Positions 1-12,519 of a stretch of 64,000 bases of DNA are shown here, piece after piece. How positions within the stretch are numbered: position 1 is the first letter of the stretch; each line of letters starts with the position of its first letter. The position numbers and the translations under genes were made by a program. The DNA is from Massospora cicadina (taxonomy: Eukaryota; Entomophthoromycota; Entomophthoromycetes; Entomophthorales; Entomophthoraceae): NCBI GenBank assembly GCA_022478985.1, contig JAKSZP010005268.1, positions 310,001 to 374,000 on the forward strand, read 5' to 3'. The notes under the pieces were generated by a model that was not told the origin of the DNA, did no database searches, and saw only the letters and a program-made list of their open reading frames with translations.

Positions 1-1154
1 ATTTTATAGTATAATCGGCGCACAACTTTTTAGCTGTCCGCTGGAAATCAATTATTTGTTCCCCTATATTGGGTTGACCCTTAAGTTTTAGACACCAGTC
101 TTGTTGGGTATTCTTGCCTTAATTTCTTTAGGTAACGTAATCCTCAGTGTTTGGTGACAAATTTATTGTTAAAAACTCAATACCAATTGATTTAGTTGTG
201 TTGGCTGATGATAATTTTACCATTTGTCACAAGCATTAGAAAGCCTAGGTAGTTTCTGATGACTCACCATCCGTTTGGCTGTTAAATTTCCCATAATAAT
301 TTAGCTGTCAGGTGCTGCTCTCTTCATGAATTATTGCTTGATACCTTTGGGATGATCCTTAACAAAAATATTTTTTTAGTTTTTGACCATTGCCAAAGGA
401 TTAAATTGTCCCACCCCAATAATTTGACTATCAAGTGTTATTACCTCATCAAATTCTTGCTCAATATTGTCAGAGATGATTCCTGACAAATATTGACTAA
501 CACTTTAGTTGGAAACTATCACTGATGTATATGATTGTAACCACCAAATGTCAATTTACTTATTTGTTCAATAGGTTAGATAATGTGGTCATCTGAATTC
601 CAACAGTTGGTAAGTTTAGCCAACAACACCAATATAGATCTGGCATAAGCTAGCTTTAGGTTTCCCAGGCAGGTTATCATTTACTTGGTGGACAGTTTGT
701 CTAGGCCTCAGAATTACAGTAGGTATCCAGAGGGGACATTAACATAGAACCAGGTGTTGGCAATGACTTGGGACTTCAGGCTTATTACTGTCGCTCTAGA
801 CAAGTAGATCAGCATGTCTCCTTGCCCTTCAATGGCAAGGGGGCAATTGGACTCAATTTTCCTTTCATAATGTATGAGACAATCAATTCAGTCCTAACTC
901 TCCAAAAAGAAGTCTCAGGCCTTAACCTCCTTCTGAAGTTTCAAGAGTTTTCAAAGACCAGGAAGGCCTGATGCCCTAGTAGGTATAGAAAGCCGTTATT
1001 ATAATGAACTACTGCTGAGTAGTCACAAAGGAGCTGAGTTCCAAGTAACAGGTCATAGCTAGGGTTATCCAGCGTGACAGCGGGAGTATTTAAGTAGAGC
1101 TTTCAAAGTCGTAAGGGTAGGCAAGAATAGGCTTATAGATAAAGTACATTATGA

Positions 1155-1272
1155 ACAAGCTTTGCCATATTCCATATATTGGGAAAAGTCTGGAGTGATC
1201 TTGATGCACTTCATTATCTTAGATGATATAACGTTCAGGGGGGAGCCACTTTCAACTATGGTGTGTACTGGA
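1155..1272 (-). pseudogene. Gypsy aspartic protease remnant
   Basis: The minus strand reads VHTIVESGSPLNVISSK, followed about 20 residues later by EYGKACS. This matches the protease core of the family-A elements, which reads IVDSGAPINIV then EYG in the copy at 18.0 kb. The catalytic Asp is Glu here, so the enzyme would be dead. It lies downstream of the gag-like region on the same strand, the expected order. Family assignment comes from comparison with the better-preserved copies in this window. Confidence 0.65.
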
Positions 1273-1410
1273 AGCTTATGAACTCAAACTGCAACGCAGG
1301 TAGCCAGACTTCTGAACCGAGGAGATAGCATGAGAAGCATGGAAAGTCATCAGATGAAGAGTAATTAATATTAATTTTCTTATTTATCAACGGGTACCAA
1401 AACTTCTTCT

Positions 1411-3220
1411 TCAGGTATGATAGCTCCAGGATAGTTCAAGGTTATGGAGGATTCTTGTTGCGTAGTAGAAATATAAGCATGGGGCGCCATGTTCTACATG
1501 CTGACGGCCCCTTTCCTGAATCCTCTGAAAGTTGTTTCCAGCAGTTCTTGGCGCTATGTCTGAACCGTTACAGCAGGTGCATTGAAGTCTATGGTTCTTC
1601 TGGATTTTGACTAAATTGAATCGTGGACAGTTAGAGGAACCTGAAGGGGTAGCTGTAGAGTGTAGAGTCTTTACTGGGATCTCGTTAAAAGCTTCCTTGA
1701 ATTCCCAGATGCAGGTAAAACCATTCTTCTGTCCAATCATTTGCACTTGAACCTCAGATTAGGTTACAAACATGGATATGACAATGGTAATAGCTTCATC
1801 CAAGGTAATTTGATTGGTAGTGACCATCGGTTACACTTGGGAATAAGAACAGAAGGCTACTCTATAGGGCTTTCCCCTTTATTAAGGCGGATACCCATGA
1901 ATGCTTGTTTTAGGGTAACCATGGTTTATTGCTGCCAATTCTTGTATTAAGGCCGTACAGACCTGTTCCCAGGGTGTTGTACTCTTTCAAATGAGGATTC
2001 ATGATCTCCTGGGCGGTGCTGTTGAAGAAGGAGTGGATTTTCTTCACTTTCTTCTGGTCAGTGGCCACTCCATGGAACTATCATATGCGTACAGAAAAGA
2101 GGCGATGCTTTCCTGGATGGGGGTGAACCTTTCTTTAAAATTAGGTTTAAAGTTAGTTACAAGAGGAGTGGAGAGGATGTATATGCCAGTGATGGGTGCA
2201 GGCTTGGAGATCTCAGTTTTTTGCATAGTTGCGGGGGACCTTCTGGTCCAACCGTCATCTTAGGCCCTGTAGGTCCTTTTGGATATTGTCCCAGCTTCAG
2301 TTGAGGAGAAAACGGAATCTATATTCGTGACCTGTTCTTTTAGGGATTAAATGTCGGCGCCTTGAAGGTGAACTGACCTTGAGGTGGGCAAATGGGATTT
2401 CAACCCATAAAAAGTTTGTTGAAGCTGAGAGATGCAGCTATCAGTGAGCTTGGTGAAGGCTCTAAAGTAGTCCATTTCGTCTGACAATGACAAAATGGAG
2501 ACCTTAGGGTTGAGGGGGACCCCATCTACTTGGAGTTTGAATCTCTGAGCTACGTTCTGAATTTGATTGCATAAGGTGGCCAAGGCTGCTAATGCATCCT
2601 TTTTCAATGGGCCGTCAAGGTCTCCTAGATTTGGCACCACAGGGCCTGAGGGCCCTCAAGGCTCCTGAGGACCTTCTGGTCATTTGGATACCTCACATTT
2701 TTCGTGGCCTTATAGTCCCAAAGGCCCTTTAGGACTTTTACTCTCTGGAGGTGTAGTCATGAGAGGCCAGCTCCTGATAGTGTTGTTGCAGGGTCCAAAC
2801 TAGATCCTTGACTTGGTGGAAGTGCTGATTCCATAAATCCTCAAGGAGTTAAATGTTCTGACATAACTGGTCCTCAAGGATGTCAGAGATCCCACTAATC
2901 AACACTGTGATTTGGCCTTGGCCTTGTTAATTAATCATCAGTTTTTGATGTTGGTCTTGAGGATGTCATGGCCAAATGAGGAGGCCGCATTTTAGAATCT
3001 TTGACATGGGAGTATTAGGCCTTGGAGAGACCCAGTCGCCGGGAGATCCATGATGGTGAAGCCCAAATAACTGGAGAAGGTGATGAATAGCCAGGTAATT
3101 AAAGTCTGAAGGTAGCATTTGAGTCCCATGGTTAGTTCTCCCACAGTCAGCTGGGCTGAGGTATAGAGGTCCCACAAGGTGGAGGGAACAGAAGAGGCAT
3201 GGGATGGCTGGAGCAGGCAT
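1411..3220 (-). pseudogene. Gag-like region of minus-strand Gypsy element
   Basis: Between the primer-binding site (near 3500) and the protease, the minus strand carries several open segments: 3220-2966, 2640-2347, 2226-2044 and 1746-1411. The first two thirds contain clustered Gly-Pro triplets (KGPTGPK near 2270, GPSGP near 2660), followed by a charged, helix-rich stretch with LQQTFYGLKS. Position and order make this Gag, but I see no clear CCHC knuckle. The segment at 1746-1411 is Cys-rich and could be a degenerate knuckle. Stops and frame changes prevent a continuous product. Confidence 0.45.
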
Positions 3221-3503
3221 CCACTGAGGTGATGCCGTTTATTAACTGCTGGACAATGTCATTAAAATTCTTATAATGAAGTAGATAAAAACTTTATCAA
3301 ATGAGGGCATAGAGAACTGGAATATGGCCCAGAATTTTATACTCTCAGGCTGCAGGGGCGGCACTTTATACCATATGGTACTAATCTATCAAGCAACGCT
3401 TATTGAACAATCAGCAGATTAATCCTTGGGACTTCTAGTATTCTCCATTATTCATGATATACGTAATCACTTAAGACAGCTTAGAGCCCCCTGTACTGAG
3501 CAC

Positions 3504-3976
3504 CACTTCTCTTAGTGTAACAGTTCTCTTGACTGTTGCCAAAATCTTAAAATGGTCTCAAAGCTGAAAATTAGTGGAGAGGTCAAAAATGAGAAGATGG
3601 AAGCAATATAGACTACTTTATTGTGTCAGAAAGCAATGATATTTATAGGGCTCATGAACATAGTGTTTTAGAGGCTTTTGTGATTCACGAGATCAGGATC
3701 TTATACTGCCTTTGAGATCAACTTCCTGGATGGTGCCCTCGATGTACTGAATCATCCTTGTGACCACAGCGGTAGGAAAGCTCCTCTAATGATTCAGGAA
3801 GTGGGAATGGGATTCCTGAAGGTGTTTCCACCTGTTCTTGTACTCATGAGCTTTCTGTTTGAATCTGGGTTTTGTTCCTTAAGGATAGGGTTCCGTTTGC
3901 ACTGGTTTGAGAGTCAATTGTTAAGGCTTAATTTAAGAGCAAGGATTTGGCTTGCTCAACATCTCAAATCCCAACA
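3504..3976 (-). repeat. LTR (473 bp) inserted inside a Gypsy primer-binding site
   Basis: On the minus strand it starts TGTTGGGATTTGAG and contains CCCTATAAATA (about 3640-3650) as a TATA-like box. Direct copies of AGCAC flank it at 3499-3503 and 3977-3981. Removing it and one AGCAC restores, on the minus strand, TTTGGTGCTCAGTACAGGGG, which matches the primer-binding site of the complete element at 54831. The terminal bases at the 3504 end are not the canonical TG/CA, so that edge is uncertain by a few bases. The alternative is that this is the 5' LTR of the gag/protease region to its left. Confidence 0.6.
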
Positions 3977-3985
3977 AGCACCAAA

Positions 3986-4837
3986 TAAAACTTTTAATTG
4001 TGTTGCTCACTTAGCTCTCAAATTTACTTTACAGATTCTGGTGTACGCGCAGAAAGAAATTATTGATATATTATTGACTGGTTTGGCAATGATATAGAGA
4101 CTATCGCCCTAGTTGAATCTTCACAACTAACTGAAGATGTCCTCAACGCTAGATTGGTACTAACATTCTTCATTTTATCCTAGAAGGTACTTCTTAATTA
4201 AGGGAAATTTTCCCAACTTTATCTCTTTTCACGCAGGAGCTGGCGGAGAACTTCAACAAGCAATACTAAAACTAATGATAATTAAATCTCAACTTTAAGC
4301 CCTAGAATACAGATACAACAATTGTATAACAAGTGAAATATTCACGTCTTTAATATGCTTAAAGTATCTTCTTAAATCACTTAATAATCAGGGGAATTTA
4401 TAGGGAATCCGGCGTCCAACTCTTCCATTGGCCCCTCACTGGGGAAACGGCAGCAGTTGCCAATGGATTAGCCCTCTGAAGTTGCACCCATGAGGATCTT
4501 CCTCATCAACCTAATTAGATTCTGCCACTGGCTAGAAATGCGACCTTATCAATTTAATAACCAAAGTTTTCCTATGGTCTTAATCATCTTCAGCAGAGCA
4601 CCTTAATTAGGCTATCAACCTACTTAGGTAATGGGACGTTTAACCATTAACAGCAGGTAGCGTTACCTAAAAGATCAAATCACAAGTTTCTGCAAGAAGC
4701 ATTGTCAATGCTTCAGCAACTAAACATAAATCCCTGAAGCAATTGGTGACAAACTTCAACTAGTATTATTAATTTTCTAATTATTAAATTGGCATTTGAC
4801 CATATAGTAAATTCATTGTCAGGGACCATCCCCAACA
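3986..4837 (-). repeat. 5' LTR of minus-strand family-A element (852 bp)
   Basis: The minus strand begins TGTTGGGGATGGTCCCTGAC at 4837 and ends AAAAGTTTTA just before TTTGGTGCT. The LTR at 53896-54829 likewise ends AAAAGTTTACA before CTTGGTGCT. CCCTATAAATTCCC at about 4391-4406 is a TATA-like box. The right border is clear; the left border rests on comparison with the 54 kb element. Confidence 0.65.
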
Positions 4838-5190
4838 AAAATTAACAATCTGGCAGAATCAAATCCTGGTGGATTAGCTAATAATATTAAGGATATTCAT
4901 CAAAAATATATTTATCATTTTTAACAATAATTCCTGCATCTACTAGAGTATCTATTTCATAGTGGGTAAGCAGTCTTTATATAATCTAATAAGCTGGGTA
5001 ATATGAACATACTGAAAGCTCAGCACATATCTTTAGATATGAATTGTGATAGAAAAAAACAAATCAAAATCCACCAAGACGTCCAAAATTTTCAGCTTCA
5101 AGTTTACTAATGACTAAAGATACCTAAAAATTAGTTTGCAAAGATTAGTAAAAAGAATCTGCAATTGACCACTTTTACTTAGAAATTTTT
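4838..5190. other. No gene recognised
   Basis: AT-rich sequence between the minus-strand LTR and the next coding remnant. I see no conserved protein segment, RNA gene or repeat border here. Confidence 0.5.
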
Positions 5191-6900
5191 TTTTATAATT
5201 AACTAATTTACACAAATTTATTTATAACGCTGACCAGGGGACGGACATTACTGTTAGTATTGAGCAAACAGAAGAATCAAAATGAACGGAACAATAAAAC
5301 AAAGCAAAGCCTCCAACCAGTAGTGGAGTGGAATACTGCTAAGCTACCATGGCTTAGGGGAGGGGGGTCAGGCAGCTCTTCTAAAGGCTTATTGATCATG
5401 ATAGAATCACAATAGTTGTAGAATCGGATAAAAGTGAAGAACCAGGGCGCTGGAACATCAGCGTGGTGGGGTTAGATGTGGTTGAAGTATTGATTACTTA
5501 CCTCAATATCAGCCTGGAAGACAGCCTCAACTAATTCCACAACATGATGTTCTGCTTAAAGGCAGGCATCCAGGAGTTGGGTCAAACTAGAAATACTTTG
5601 CCAGGTGATTTTAGCAGTAGGGTTGAATTCTGCTAGTTTCCTAACATGCAAGATAGCATCTTTTGCATCAATGGTAAATTTGGCTAAATCTTCCTATGCT
5701 ACTTAAGGGAATTCAGGGGGAAAGTCGATTGTGCCCAGCTCTTCATGGATTTGATCAACTTATTGGGCCATTGCTTTGCGGAGGTGGTGGCATTGGGTGA
5801 TGCCACAGCTGCTAAAGCAAGCTGGTGGTCACTTTGGTGGGGGTGGGTATTGGGCTTAGGAGAATAGCTTCTGAGTGAGAGGTTTTGTCAAAATCAGAAT
5901 TATAAAATTCAGCCCATTAATAATCATTTGGTCCAAGATTTTCACCAGTTTCGTCATTTGTGTCAATTTTACCTGATTATCAACCTCATTTAATAGGTAC
6001 CAAGTATTTTAGTTCATGAGAATAGTGGAGGCAGAATTTGGGAATGTGTTACTGGGCGTGGGGTGGATGCTTAGGTATGAATGGTTGTCCAAGCTTGACT
6101 CTGATTAATTAGGTTGAATCCAGGTGGGTAAATGTGGCAAGAGGTATTGGTGGGGGACTGATTTCCCACCCTGGCCCCATGAGCTAGTGTGAGGGGTGGG
6201 AGGGGGCAGCAAAATACCTCATTCAGATGCCGCTAGAAAATGTTCAGAAGCTGCATCAGAGGAAGTAGCATGGTGGCAGGACTTTTAGAATGGTCAAACC
6301 CAAAGCAGAGGGGACAAATTTGGCAACCATTATCAACACAAACCCAAAAGAAATGCTCTGGTGCCGCTGCGTTGTGAGCATGTGGGGATTTGTTGGGCGA
6401 TGGTGTAGTGGTTTGGGATTATGGTGGCAGTGGCGCGAGGGGCAGCAAGGCGCACTGCCCCAGAGGGAACAGTGAAGACGAGTTGGTTTGAGTTTCATAA
6501 GCCAAAAGCCCCACCATCAACTGTTCATACAAAATCTGGGGTGGGAGGTGGGAAGGAAGGGAAGCAAAAGACACCACCAGTGTGGTGTTGGAAGGGAGGT
6601 GGTTAAATGCAGTATGAATGAGAGTGTTTTTGTAAATTAGGGAGTTGAAGCTGATACTTCAGCTTCTTCCTTCTTTGAAAGCCTGTCAAATAGCCCTTAA
6701 AAGGGCGGAAAACGATTAAGCCAGCTAATGCAAAGGCAGCGTTGGCTAGTTCAAATATTGCTTTTGTCAGCATATGGGAATAAGCATCCATAGTTGACAT
6801 GGAGGTAAAAATAGATATTGTAATGAGGAAGGGCGAGAGGATGGGGGCAAGAAGGGTGGATGCATGCAAGGTGAAGTGCTAAGTCCCATGGGGACAAAGC
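5190..6900 (-). pseudogene. Unidentified minus-strand coding remnant
   Basis: From about 5850 to 5250 the minus strand stays in one frame with few stops and protein-like composition, for example HVRKLAEFNPTAKITW near 5650 and LVEAVFQADIEVSNQYF near 5520. An uninterrupted 88-codon frame also opens at 6869-6603. The intervening 6.0-6.6 kb is richer in G and C than its surroundings and is open in more than one frame. The general look (Pro-rich, helix-rich, no enzymatic motif) would fit a retroelement Gag, but I found no match to the Gag regions elsewhere in the window. Function unknown. Confidence 0.35.
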
Positions 6901-7990
6901 AGCCAGAAGAGGTCAGCAGGCTATTTAAGCTCATCTGAACGCGTTTGCCTGCAGGGCAAAAACGCTAGGTGGTGGAGCAACACTGCCCCAAACTGGAGCA
7001 GCAGGCAGCAGATCCGAAGACATTAATAAGAAAAATGGATGTGGCCAGATGGCGGTGGTAAAAAACTTTTTTATAAAATTTTATCAAAAGTGAGATCAAG
7101 TGGAAAGAAAAGTTTTCGTTATTAATGATTAAATATATAATGAAAAAGATTGGGATAGATTTTATTAGTCTCAAATATAATATTAGGCTAAACACAAGAT
7201 GTAAAAATAATTAGTATGCTCAACTTGTCAAAACTAGCATCAAGTTCCAGCTTATACATTAATAAAACTTATATATTTGGCAACATTAGCTATTATTAAA
7301 AAATTTGGCTTAGCACCAAAGATTATAGTTGTAGCCATCTTTGAGAACAGCTAAATATGTTTATAGCTTACTAAAATACTTGTTTTTGGACTTTCTTCAT
7401 TAAACCTTATAGTTAGAAATACTTATTAAATTTTGTTTTTAGGTTTCTTTTCACTTCCTAACAGTTGGCTCCCTTAAATATTGTCAAATAACTTATGATA
7501 CCTTATATCTATTTTATATCTGCTGACTACCCCAGTATCATCATATTATATATTGTTAGCCTTATAAAGCACCCCAAAGTTTAAGTCGTTTGGACTAAGA
7601 TCTGTTGGCAACCTTACCCCTAGATTTTAATAAAATAGTTGCTCTTACTTCCCATTTTAATTCTATCATGAAAATTGGTTAATATGTCACCATGTTTGAG
7701 GCTCTCACCATAGAACCTCTATCTCAGTAGCCCTAGAGCTCAAATTTCTTTTTATTCCTTATGCTATTATGAATCATAACTTATGAAATGGAGAGCTATA
7801 GATGCTCTTGTCACCTTCTTCCACGGATAAAGCAGCTTCATTATACTTATTATAAAATTTTTTTAATCAGCTGAGATCTCAAAAGTTATTATTGTCTAAT
7901 AAATTTAATTTTTACCTCACAAGTATAAGAAGAGCTGGCTTCCTTAAGTAATACTACCCAGTTTTATTCTCCCTTTGTAATCTGCCACTA
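6900..7990. other. AT-rich stretch without recognisable gene
   Basis: Short open frames only. No retroelement motif, LTR border or RNA gene recognised. Confidence 0.5.
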
Positions 7991-8900
7991 ATGATGCTTC
8001 ATAGTAGGCTAATGAGACCATGGTGGCAAATTCAAAAAGAATCACATCTAATGATTTGCTTAGATGGAATCGATAATTATCTGGTGCTCTTTTTGAATAC
8101 CAAGAAAGCTACAATCATTCCATGGAAATGTCTTTTAAGCTTTATAAGGGTGAGATCTAATATCACTACTTATCATAGAGTCTCTGTTTGACTTGAGTAC
8201 TATTGAGATAGATGAATCAATCATGAAAGCCTTGGCAGACAAGATAAGCAGTTTATCAGTTATGACTATGGATCACATGAAAGGAAATAGTTTATGTGAA
8301 ACTAAAAGTTTAATTACTGACGTCATGAATTATCTACTATCAACCAAGAAAATTAGTTCTCTTTTACACATCGTCCAGGAGGGCGTGTGAAATATATATA
8401 CATCCTGATCTGGTCCCTATATAGTGGTTTAATGGAAGGGTAAAATATTTCATTGTTGACCTTACTCAAGGCTCTACAGTTGATCAGGTAAATGGGCGCT
8501 ATCATATATCTTACATTCCCTTTTGAAAAATTTCATGATGGGATATTCTCATGGCATGAGTATGGACGATACATCTTATCTTAAAAAATTCATAATTCAG
8601 ATTACTACTAACTTTCTAATTCCAGTGAAGATTTAAAAAAGTCATTGAAGGATGCTGTGGCTTCAGGGAATCAATTTGTTAAAAGCCTAGAGCATAACTT
8701 TTCTTTCTAGTTGCAACCACTTTATTGCAACTGATTTGATTCTTGACTAAATAAGTTTGATAATCTCTTTGAGGAGATTAGTGTGCACCTAATGTCAGAT
8801 AGTAGTTGGGGTAGCAAAGTTAAAGGCACAAGATTGGTCTTTGCACTGTTCAAAGTTCAGAAATGCCCAAGCAACACCAGTGGCCATTATAAAACTAAGA
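7991..8900 (+). pseudogene. Unidentified plus-strand coding remnant
   Basis: Two adjacent open segments (7991-8191 and 8193-8390) are followed at about 8620-8890 by a segment with protein-like composition, including LKKSLKDAVASGNQFVKSLE and FDNLFEEISVHLM. It lies directly upstream of the LINE ORF1 region on the same strand. It could be the upstream part of that element or an older remnant that the LINE landed in. No domain recognised. Confidence 0.3.
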
Positions 8901-8910
8901 AGGCTATGGT

Positions 8911-10113
8911 GTGTGTCTCATTAAAGCTTTTAGCTTGACAAACCAAATGCAACCAATAAATCAAAACTTCCTATTCCCAGCCTCTGTCATCAGTAGAGCA
9001 AGGGGTGCAAGTTTTCCTGAATATACAATAAACAGCGCTTTTAAAAAAGTTTTGTGGAAATGTACACAAACACTTCCTGTTTGTCATGTACATAGAACCT
9101 CATTCCATGACCTGGGGCTGGATATACCTTGAGTTTGCGACCAAGCAAGCAGCGGAAAAAGCTGCATAGGTGCATGTGGTAGTAGATCACGGGTGGTCAT
9201 TGAGTGGTCAAAACGATGTGCACTCGTTGGACCAAATCTAACCAAATTTTTGTTACATTTGACTTTCTCCCTAAAACAGTGAAACAAGCAGTACTTGAGA
9301 GTTACCTCTCAGACGGATTAAAAAGCTACAAGGAATTACACTTTTTTAAGATGCAGCGCTTCATGCTTATGCCAGAGCTTAGTATGTAAAAACTGATTGC
9401 AATGATCACCCCATCTGTGGTCATAGTGGAAGACTTGACCCTAATTACACATACCTCAGTGCTCAATATTGATGGGCAAGAATCCCGCCCATTCCACATC
9501 ATGGTGGACAGCGCATCACCTATCTGCACCTTCTGTCATGATTTTGGCCATAAATCACACACCTGCCCCTCCAAAGAGGGCATTACTCTGAATAAAAATC
9601 CTTCTTGACGCAATGGGAAGTGCTGACTCCCATTACAAAACAGCCATTGACATAATGCCGCATTCCCTTGGGGTGCACAGGGGTGTTATATTCAGGTAAA
9701 ACCTGTGTCTCTGCAAGAACGCAAAACGGCCCAACAGGCCCGCAGAGAAGCAGCCAAGGCAGTGGCTATGACCACGTTTATAATCTCACTTTCCCAGAAC
9801 CAGAATGACATTGAGTCATTCACAGATGAACCAGCTCAAGAATCCGCTCACCAATCAGATTGGGCCCACCAACCTATGAACTAGATGGATGAATCAGATT
9901 TACCCAAAAAACTACCAAGCACCGATCAAAACCAAATCTACCAACCAGTTTTCTCCCAAGCTTTTATTGACCTCCAATGATGCACTGCAGGAACACAGCA
10001 ATGCAAAAGATCGACCCAAATCTGACAATAAACCCACAGTGAAGGATGACCTCAAGCCCTCATATAAAGTACGCAATACGTGGGCCAAATCTGCTGCTGC
10101 TGAGAAAGTGTAA
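8911..10113 (+). pseudogene. LINE ORF1 (nucleic-acid-binding protein with CCHC knuckle)
   Basis: The region contains an Ala/Lys-rich segment (FATKQAAEKAA at about 9130-9165), then an RRM-like stretch (FVTFDFLPKTVKQAVLESYL, from about 9250). A zinc knuckle with spacing C-x2-C-x4-H-x4-C follows, reading CTFCHDFGHKSHTC at about 9525-9570. Next come a basic Ala/Arg/Lys stretch (9715-9765) and a Ser/Gln/Lys-rich linker. ORF1 of L1/Tad-type LINEs binds the element RNA. At least three frame changes and several stops are present. The segment order repeats at 63.4-64.0 kb, which supports it as one protein. Confidence 0.65.
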
Positions 10114-10149
10114 AGGATGAGCAAGGGGGACCTTCCCATAGCACCTAAG

Positions 10150-10860
10150 GTGAGATGGGGGACCCTTCACAAAAGAAATTTTGAACATTGCTGTACTCAA
10201 GGCTTCATTGTCCTGGGCTAGGAAATTGGGTTTTTTAAAAAAATAATTAACCTGTGGACATCCTAACCATTCAGGAATCCCGCTGTCCATACGGTGCTGA
10301 GGAACATGGGCAACCATGATCCTCCCCTCCCTTTCTTTTTGGTCGCCATACTATGGGGTGTTATATGTGTGACCCATAGTGTTAGATTTATTTCTAAAAT
10401 TTGTACCTCAATGACCATGTGCTAGTAGTGTCCTTTTCATGGGATGATGAAATGTACGTGATTGTTAATATATACGCCTGGACCTGTGTGCAGGATCACT
10501 GGAAATTCCTCTCAGCCATATCTTCCCTCCCAAACCTCCTGATTCATTTGTGGTGGGCGACCTGAACTGCTAGCCAATCCAGCCACTGACTACTGACCTT
10601 CAACGCCTGCCCCCCCACAGGGGCACATCAAACTACACATTCTAAAAGCCACTTTGGGGTTTTTGATACCCTCCTCAAACATGCACCGCTGCTCCTCAAC
10701 ATGTCTTCCCCATGGCACAACAGTTAGCTGAGGTCTTTCATCCTGCATTGACCTTATTCATGCTCTGTTGAACTTTTGGTTCCATATTGCATACTTTATG
10801 ATGACAAAATTCGATTTCTATGACCACAGATTGGTGTCAATTTCTTTCACTTTGTCAAGC
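10150..10860 (+). pseudogene. LINE AP-endonuclease domain
   Basis: Three family motifs occur in order. DILTIQES (about 10256-10279) corresponds to the usual LQET catalytic Glu. VVGDLNC (10550-10570) corresponds to GDFN. DHRLVSISF (about 10822-10848) corresponds to the terminal SDHR. These residues nick target DNA to prime reverse transcription. The segments lie in different frames and are interrupted, so no active enzyme is encoded. Confidence 0.65.
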
Positions 10861-11459
10861 CAAGCGGCACAGGCGTCAAAGTGGTGCAAACTTCATCCAG
10901 ACAAGATCGCGTCTCCCAGGTTTTCCTCATGGTGGACACATACTTTGGCACCATAGTTTGCCACATATTTCTGTACAGACCCACTTTCTAACTGGCCAAC
11001 CTTCAAAGCGAACACCATCTGTCAAGCATGCTACCACTCATTTTGTCGCTCACAGACTTCCTCAGTGGTCATTATGTGCACACTTGCAGAAGTGGACCAC
11101 CTAGATTCTAAGGTCCCTGCTGCAGGCTACAGCCCAGCTTGGGGTCGCAAGCGGACAGAAGTGTCTGCTAGTCTCAACACACTGGTAAGACAACACAAAC
11201 ATCACATTTTTGTTTATCTCAAGGCGAAAAATATAATGGTGGGTGACATGTGCTCTGTCTACTTTTTCCAAAAAAATTTTCATGACATGATAGAGCTTAT
11301 CCTGCACATAGGTGAGGTGGCTGTACCAGTCCATCGCAGAACCTCCAGCCAAAGTGTTAATCAAAGTTTTGAACTATTACTCCATTTTTATAAATTCAAT
11401 AAAGTCAAACTGGCCAAAATTGATGAGTTTCTCGATGGCGCACATATTCACACCAATTC

Positions 11460-12480
11460 CTGATACCTGGAGTTGATGAATTTAATTACTCAGGATGAAC
11501 TCTGGTATGCCATTTGCAGTGCACCACACAGGAAGCGCCAAGGTCCAGATGGGATTCTGTATGAGTTCAATAAGAGATATATTAATTAATTTTCCTCTTT
11601 GTTGCTTGCCTCAATGAACAGTGTCTGTTAGAAACGCACCTCCTTCCAGGGGGCCAGGAGGAATACATGATAACGCTGTATAAGAAAGGGGATAAGCCGG
11701 ACTTGGCCAACTGGCACCCCATATCACTTACTAATACAGATACTAAATTATTTACTAAGATTATAAAAAACCGCCTAAGGTAAGTTGCCTATGATATAAT
11801 CTCCTCTAAGCAATTTGGTTTTATCCCCAAGTGGTTAATATGGGACAACTTACACACTGTATCCAACGTCTGCCAGTCCACCGGCTACTGTGGCGTTTAT
11901 GTTCTTAGACCAGCAGAAAGCTTATTATTGGGCCAACTGGGATTACCTCAAAGCCTGCCTCCACAAGTTCCACCTCCCCAATCAGTTCATCAATTGGGTG
12001 ATGTTGCTAAGTAATCCATCACAATGGCTATACATGGCCCTGGTTTCCTCACTCATGTGGTTCACCAACAAAGGGGTCTCCGCCAAGGGGATCCTTTAAT
12101 CCCACTCTTGTACAACTTCAACCTTGACCAACTTTTACACAATGTGAATTCACGCCTTACTAGTGTTTATGTGCAAGGCCAAGCACCAGTTAAGATGCTG
12201 TAATTCAGTGACGACTGTGTGGTTGTGGTGTCTAACAACCAAGATGCACATGCGCTGGAGGCTACTATCCAGGATTACTCCAGGGTCAGTAATGCCGCAC
12301 TTAACGCCCCAAAACCAAAATCATTCTCATCAGCCAGTACCAGGCCCGCTGGTCACCAGCACCCCATTACCTACCTGCTTCAAAAGCTAACTCTCAGGTT
12401 CGCTTGCCCTGCCCACCCCATACTTCCACTCTTGTGCTCCCTCTCATGCCAAGACCCACTGTTGGTCCAGTGCATCATTT
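11460..12480 (+). pseudogene. LINE reverse transcriptase
   Basis: Recognisable blocks in order: GPDGI (near 11548); KKGDKPDLANWHPISL (about 11684-11730), the classic 'KKGDP..NWRPISL' block; FGFIPK (near 11815); FLDQQKAYYWANWDYL (about 11900-11950), matching 'LDFEKAYD..W'; FTNKGVS (about 12060); and FSDDCVVVV (12203-12229), the YADD active site with both Asp kept. Three frames contribute. The block order and spacing place it with LINE rather than LTR reverse transcriptases. Arg to Trp and Arg to Tyr-type changes fit C-to-T decay. Confidence 0.8.
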
Positions 12481-12519
12481 GGATGTGTGGCTGGAGGCAG
12501 TAGGGTATGCCTCACCAGT

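Larger units (their letters stand above)
1..4837 (-). mobile_element. Decayed Ty3/Gypsy element, family A, minus strand, runs off left edge
   Basis: The element reads right to left: LTR (3986-4837), primer-binding site split by another LTR, gag-like region (about 3220-1411), protease (about 1272-1155), then an unidentified remainder to position 1. It belongs with the elements at 15.7-26.3 and 53.9-61.5 kb: the LTR shares the phrase TTGTTGGGGAT near its start, the primer-binding site begins TTGGTGCTCA, and the protease follows the same pattern. The reading frame is broken many times. Reverse transcriptase and the other LTR must lie beyond the window. The 5-bp target duplication cannot be tested because only one flank (AAAAT at 4838-4842) is visible. 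Confidence 0.75.

Noticed and set aside
6256..6606. Overlapping open frames on both strands (6256-6498 minus, 6290-6475 and 6421-6606 plus)
   Set aside because: They shadow each other in a locally G/C-rich stretch; composition rather than coding explains them.
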